DNA from: Lutibacter sp.
GTDB taxonomy: Bacteria > Bacteroidota > Bacteroidia > Flavobacteriales > Flavobacteriaceae
Reading direction: 5' to 3'
Length of the DNA stretch: 7,590 nucleotides
Assembly: GCA_030599055.1 (NCBI GenBank)
Contig: JAUVOS010000118.1
Location: 1 to 7,590 of the forward strand
In this document: piece after piece, positions 5,272-7,590 of the stretch
Numbering within the stretch: position 1 is the stretch's first letter
Layout: each line of letters starts with the position of its first letter
Translations under genes and position numbers: made by a program
Notes under the pieces: generated by a model
The model's database searches: none
What the model saw: the letters and a program-made list of their open reading frames with translations, nothing else
Told to the model about the DNA's origin: nothing

Positions 5272-5925
5272 ATGAAGCTTTTATCAATAGTTCTCGTCCT
5301 GTTTTTTGTTTTGGCAAATTCCTGTCAAAAAGAAAGGAAAACTATTGAAATTCAATCAAATTTGCAAGATACATTACAAAAAAACGATAAAAAAAATATT
5401 GCAAGTATTGGTGTTAGTTTACATTCTAATGCCAAAAAAAAGATTAAAAACTGGAAAGAATATAATTTAGTAGATGCAATGCTTACCCGTTATTTTGCAA
5501 TTTCAAATGCCGAAGCTTTAAGCAACGCAAAGGAATTAAGTAGTTTAGTTACGCATATGAAAGATAGCATACGTGATGAAAAATTAAATACTGCTTCTTT
5601 CAAAGCGCGAATTAATGTTTTGCATAACGAATGTATGCGCCTAAACGATATGGCAATTATTCCTGCTATTTCTTCTGAAGAAGTTTCCTTAGAAATAAAA
5701 AAAATACTGGAAGCCTATTCTGCTTTCAACGCAAAATTAAACGCTATATATACTGTAAATAAATTAGAAACCGAATTGGAGTTAGACCCCGATTTTATAA
5801 AAATATTAAACGACAGCATTACAAAGCCTGTTCCAATACTAAAAAATTCCAATCTGCAACAAGCCAAACAAAAATCAAAAAAGAATAGCGCAATCTTAAA
5901 TAAAGTAAAAAATTTACAAAAATAA
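5272..5925 (+). CDS. Uncharacterised lipoprotein
   Basis: This is a 217-residue protein with a lipoprotein signal: Lys2, hydrophobic residues 3-15, and the lipobox-like ANSC with the lipidated Cys18. CQKERK follows, so export to the outer membrane is plausible. The mature part looks almost wholly helical and highly charged: a Lys-rich stretch (55-63), helices around 65-100 and 106-126, a segment 134-169 (SEEVSLEIKKILEAYSAFNAKL) and a Lys/Asn-rich tail (190-217). The mature part has only one further cysteine (Cys121). I recognise no family; the helical layout faintly recalls DUF3347-like proteins, but no claim is made. The ATG at 5272 was chosen because it starts the signal peptide; an in-frame ATG at 5206 would bury it and lies in the promoter. 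tatD starts 23 nt downstream. Confidence 0.75.
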   Translation: MKLLSIVLVLFFVLANSCQKERKTIEIQSNLQDTLQKNDKKNIASIGVSLHSNAKKKIKNWKEYNLVDAMLTRYFAISNAEALSNAKELSSLVTHMKDSIRDEKLNTASFKARINVLHNECMRLNDMAIIPAISSEEVSLEIKKILEAYSAFNAKLNAIYTVNKLETELELDPDFIKILNDSITKPVPILKNSNLQQAKQKSKKNSAILNKVKNLQK

Positions 5926-5948
5926 TTACAAACTAATTGTTATTAAAA

Positions 5949-6716
5949 ATGCTATTGACAGATACTCACACACATTTATATAGTGAAAAATTTGATGCTG
6001 ACAGAGATGAAGTAATACAACGAGCCTTAGACGCTGGTGTTTTGCGATTTTTTATTCCGTCAATTGATGCGTCTTACACTCAAAAAATGTATGAATTAGA
6101 AACTGCATATCCTGAAAATATGTTTTTAATGATGGGATTGCATCCTACTTCTGTAAAAGAAAATTACAAAGAAGAGCTCAAACATGTTTTTGATCAATTA
6201 AACAAAAGAAAATTTGTTGCCATAGGCGAAATAGGAATTGATTTGTATTGGGATAAAACGCATCTAAAAGAACAGCAAAAAGCCTTTCAAACTCAGATAA
6301 GATGGGCGAAAGAGTTTAAAATTCCTATCGCGATTCATTGTCGTGATTCTTTTGACGAAATTTTTGAAATACTCGAAAAGGAGAAAGGAGATAATTTAAC
6401 GGGTGTTTTCCATTGTTTTACAGGTACTTTTGAACAAGCACAACGAGCATTAGGCTATAATATGAAATTGGGAATTGGTGGTGTTGTCACTTTTAAAAAT
6501 GGGAAAATTGATCAGTTTTTACATAAAATACCTCTAGAAAACATCGTTTTAGAAACAGATGCACCGTATTTAGCACCTACTCCACACAGAGGAAAACGCA
6601 ACGAAAGTAGTTATCTAATCTTGATTGCTCAAAAGTTAGCTGATATATATCAAATTGATATTGAAACTGTTGCCAATATCACTACTCAAAACTCAAAAGA
6701 TTTGTTTGGAGTTTAA
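5949..6716 (+). CDS. tatD: TatD-family metal-dependent hydrolase
   Basis: This 255-residue cytosolic enzyme of the amidohydrolase superfamily belongs to the TatD family, whose characterised members are Mg-dependent DNases (3'-5' exonuclease) linked to DNA repair and quality control. All ligands are visible: the HTH motif TDTHTHLY (4-11) with His7 and His9, Glu94 in GEIGIDLYWD, His130 in IPIAIHCRDSFDE, His155 in VFHCFTG, and Asp204 in LETDAPYLAP. GLHPTSV (63-69) and RGKRNESSY (214-222) are typical of the family. The length is normal. I chose the ATG at 5949; a TTG four codons upstream would only add MLLK. The 23-nt gap to the lipoprotein and 42-nt gap to the nitroreductase suggest one transcript. 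TatD versus a paralogue such as YcfH or YjjV cannot be settled by eye. Confidence 0.92.
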   Translation: MLLTDTHTHLYSEKFDADRDEVIQRALDAGVLRFFIPSIDASYTQKMYELETAYPENMFLMMGLHPTSVKENYKEELKHVFDQLNKRKFVAIGEIGIDLYWDKTHLKEQQKAFQTQIRWAKEFKIPIAIHCRDSFDEIFEILEKEKGDNLTGVFHCFTGTFEQAQRALGYNMKLGIGGVVTFKNGKIDQFLHKIPLENIVLETDAPYLAPTPHRGKRNESSYLILIAQKLADIYQIDIETVANITTQNSKDLFGV

Positions 6717-6758
6717 AAGATAAAGCTTCTCAATTATTAACTAAATAATTTCACCATA

Positions 6759-7298
6759 ATGACCTTTCAAGAACTCGTAAATAAACGTCAAAGCAATAGA
6801 GCATACTTAAAGAAGCACGTTGAAAAAGAAAAGATTATTCAATGTGTTGAAGCGGCTCATGTGGCGCCATCTGCTTGTAATTCTCAACCTTGGAAATTTA
6901 TAGTTGTTGATAATCCTGAGTTGAAAAGTAAGGTCGCTCAAGCAACTTCCAATCGTTTATTGCCTTTAAATCACTTTACAAACCAAGCACCTGTTCTCAT
7001 TGTTATTATAAATGAAGGTTCAAATTTTACGGCTACATTGGGGAATAAAATCAAGAACAGGAATTTTAGTCTAATTGATATCGGAATAGCGGCAGAGCAT
7101 TTTTGTTTACAAGCAGAAGAATTAGGACTCGGAACTTGTATGGTTGGATGGTTTAAAGAAAAAGAACTCAAAGTTCTACTGAATATTCCTGAAAACAAAC
7201 GACCGGAACTAATCATCACAATCGGATATCCGGATGATGAACATCGTAAAAAGAAAAGAAAAAGCTTGGAAAAGATAATGACCTACAATAAGTATTAA
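6759..7298 (+). CDS. Nitroreductase-family FMN oxidoreductase
   Basis: This 179-residue flavoprotein of the nitroreductase superfamily would use NAD(P)H and FMN, probably as a cytosolic homodimer. The FMN-phosphate signature RQSNRAY (10-16) with Arg10, Ser12 and Arg14 is at the N-terminus. APSACNSQPWKFIVV (36-50) is the conserved flavin and dimer segment, IDIGIAAEHFCLQAEELGLGTCMVGWF (106-132) the core helix and glycine turn, and LIITIGYPD (151-159) the C-terminal strand. A basic tail, HRKKKRKSLEKI (162-173), is typical of short nitroreductases. The physiological substrate is unknown; nitroaromatic reduction is a family label, not evidence of role. The ATG at 6759 is the first in frame and gives the full motif. 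It follows tatD by 42 nt. Confidence 0.9.
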   Translation: MTFQELVNKRQSNRAYLKKHVEKEKIIQCVEAAHVAPSACNSQPWKFIVVDNPELKSKVAQATSNRLLPLNHFTNQAPVLIVIINEGSNFTATLGNKIKNRNFSLIDIGIAAEHFCLQAEELGLGTCMVGWFKEKELKVLLNIPENKRPELIITIGYPDDEHRKKKRKSLEKIMTYNKY

Positions 7299-7370
7299 GT
7301 AAATTATTCCGAAACTTCAGCCAACTTTATAATTTAATAATATATCTACATTACGTAATTTATTTAGTAT

Positions 7371-7486
7371 TGAGATATGAGTATTGAGTACTGAGTACTG
7401 AGTACTTGAATACTTAATAAAAACAAATTATTTTATCCGGGAAAAATAGCATATCTCAATTCTGACTACTCAATACTCATATCTTA
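7371..7486. repeat. Inverted-repeat element built of 7-nt units (tgagtat type)
   Basis: The left arm is five in-phase heptamers: tgagata, tgagtat and three tgagtac (7371-7405). The right arm is five in-phase units of the complement, tatctca, attctga, ctactca, atactca and tatctta (7452-7486). Within the arms an 18-bp perfect inverted match pairs 7373-7390 with 7467-7484. The 46-nt centre is AT-rich. It lies between the nitroreductase and an apparently convergent gene, so it may act as a two-way terminator or insulator. It has no ORF. Its layout matches the elements at 454-590 and 4896-5027. Confidence 0.75.
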
Positions 7487-7529
7487 TATCAATTTATCGA
7501 ATTTTTATAACATAAGTGAATAGCCCTTA

Positions 7530-7590
7530 TTACTGAAACATATAAACCAAACCATTGGTTAAGTCGTATTGTTTATTAGGAATACCCTCA
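7530..7590 (-). CDS. Probable 3' end of a minus-strand gene (partial)
   Basis: Read on the minus strand from the right edge, an open frame of 19 codons gives EGIPNKQYDLTNGLVYMFQ and ends in two consecutive TAA stops (7532-7530 and 7529-7527). The residue mix looks coding, and the end, with alternating hydrophobic residues and a Phe close to the C-terminus, would suit the last strand of an outer-membrane beta-barrel. The fragment is too short to assign. It could be a chance open frame. If real, it converges with the nitroreductase gene across the heptamer-built inverted repeat. Confidence 0.4.
   Translation of the reverse strand, partial: EGIPNKQYDLTNGLVYMFQ

Noticed and set aside
6971..7219. 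82-codon minus-strand ORF
   Set aside because: It lies entirely inside the well-supported nitroreductase gene on the opposite strand and its translation shows no family features.
7371..7413. The heptamer array as a CRISPR
   Set aside because: The units are contiguous 7-mers without spacers, and no cas gene is present.

Overview
The window is AT-rich, compactly coded DNA that looks like the chromosome of a member of the Bacteroidetes, most likely family Flavobacteriaceae. Several things point there: the start sites lack Shine-Dalgarno sequences, promoter-like sites fit the Bacteroidetes TTG / TAnnTTTG pattern, and the gene content is flavobacterial (a DUF4271 membrane protein next to a divergent uroporphyrinogen-III synthase, a small flavobacterial Zn-ribbon protein, and a TatD protein ending in ITTQNSKDLFGV). 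No phage, IS transposase, rRNA, tRNA or CRISPR was seen.

Layout. (1) Positions 1-721 are non-coding but densely structured. They hold the end of a multi-hairpin repeat (1-138), a candidate small RNA with its own promoter and terminator (about 314-398), an inverted-repeat element built from 7-nt units (about 454-590), a perfect 20-bp palindrome (593-612) and a promoter for the next gene. (2) On the plus strand follow a Zn-ribbon protein (722-1081), a sugar-phosphate nucleotidyltransferase (1124-2053) and a NahK-like N-acetylhexosamine 1-kinase (2255-3334). The last two are separated by a second, nearly identical copy of the multi-hairpin repeat. (3) On the minus strand lie hemD (3321-4070) and, upstream of it, a DUF4271 membrane protein (4189-4839). 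hemD overlaps the kinase tail to tail by 14 bp. (4) The divergent gap 4840-5271 carries an inverted-repeat element made of 8-nt units (cgcaaag plus one base). (5) On the plus strand are an unrecognised lipoprotein (5272-5925), a TatD-family hydrolase (5949-6716) and a nitroreductase (6759-7298), probably one transcript. (6) The right end holds a third inverted-repeat element, again made of 7-nt units (7371-7486), then probably the last 19 codons of a minus-strand gene entering from outside.

How the genes fit together. The kinase and nucleotidyltransferase look like a two-step salvage route: a free (amino)sugar is phosphorylated at C1 and then activated to a nucleotide sugar, as in the NahK or AmgK/MurU routes. 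hemD serves heme synthesis. The remaining genes look like housekeeping or are of unknown role.

The most unusual content is non-coding. The multi-hairpin element occurs twice, about 2.1 kb apart in the same orientation. Its second copy appears to have landed exactly at the junction of the kinase/nucleotidyltransferase pair, where it supplies the last codons and stop of one gene and the leader of the other. Independently, three sequence-unrelated elements share one architecture: inverted arms, each made of in-phase 7- or 8-nt tandem units. No complete new protein-based system is visible.
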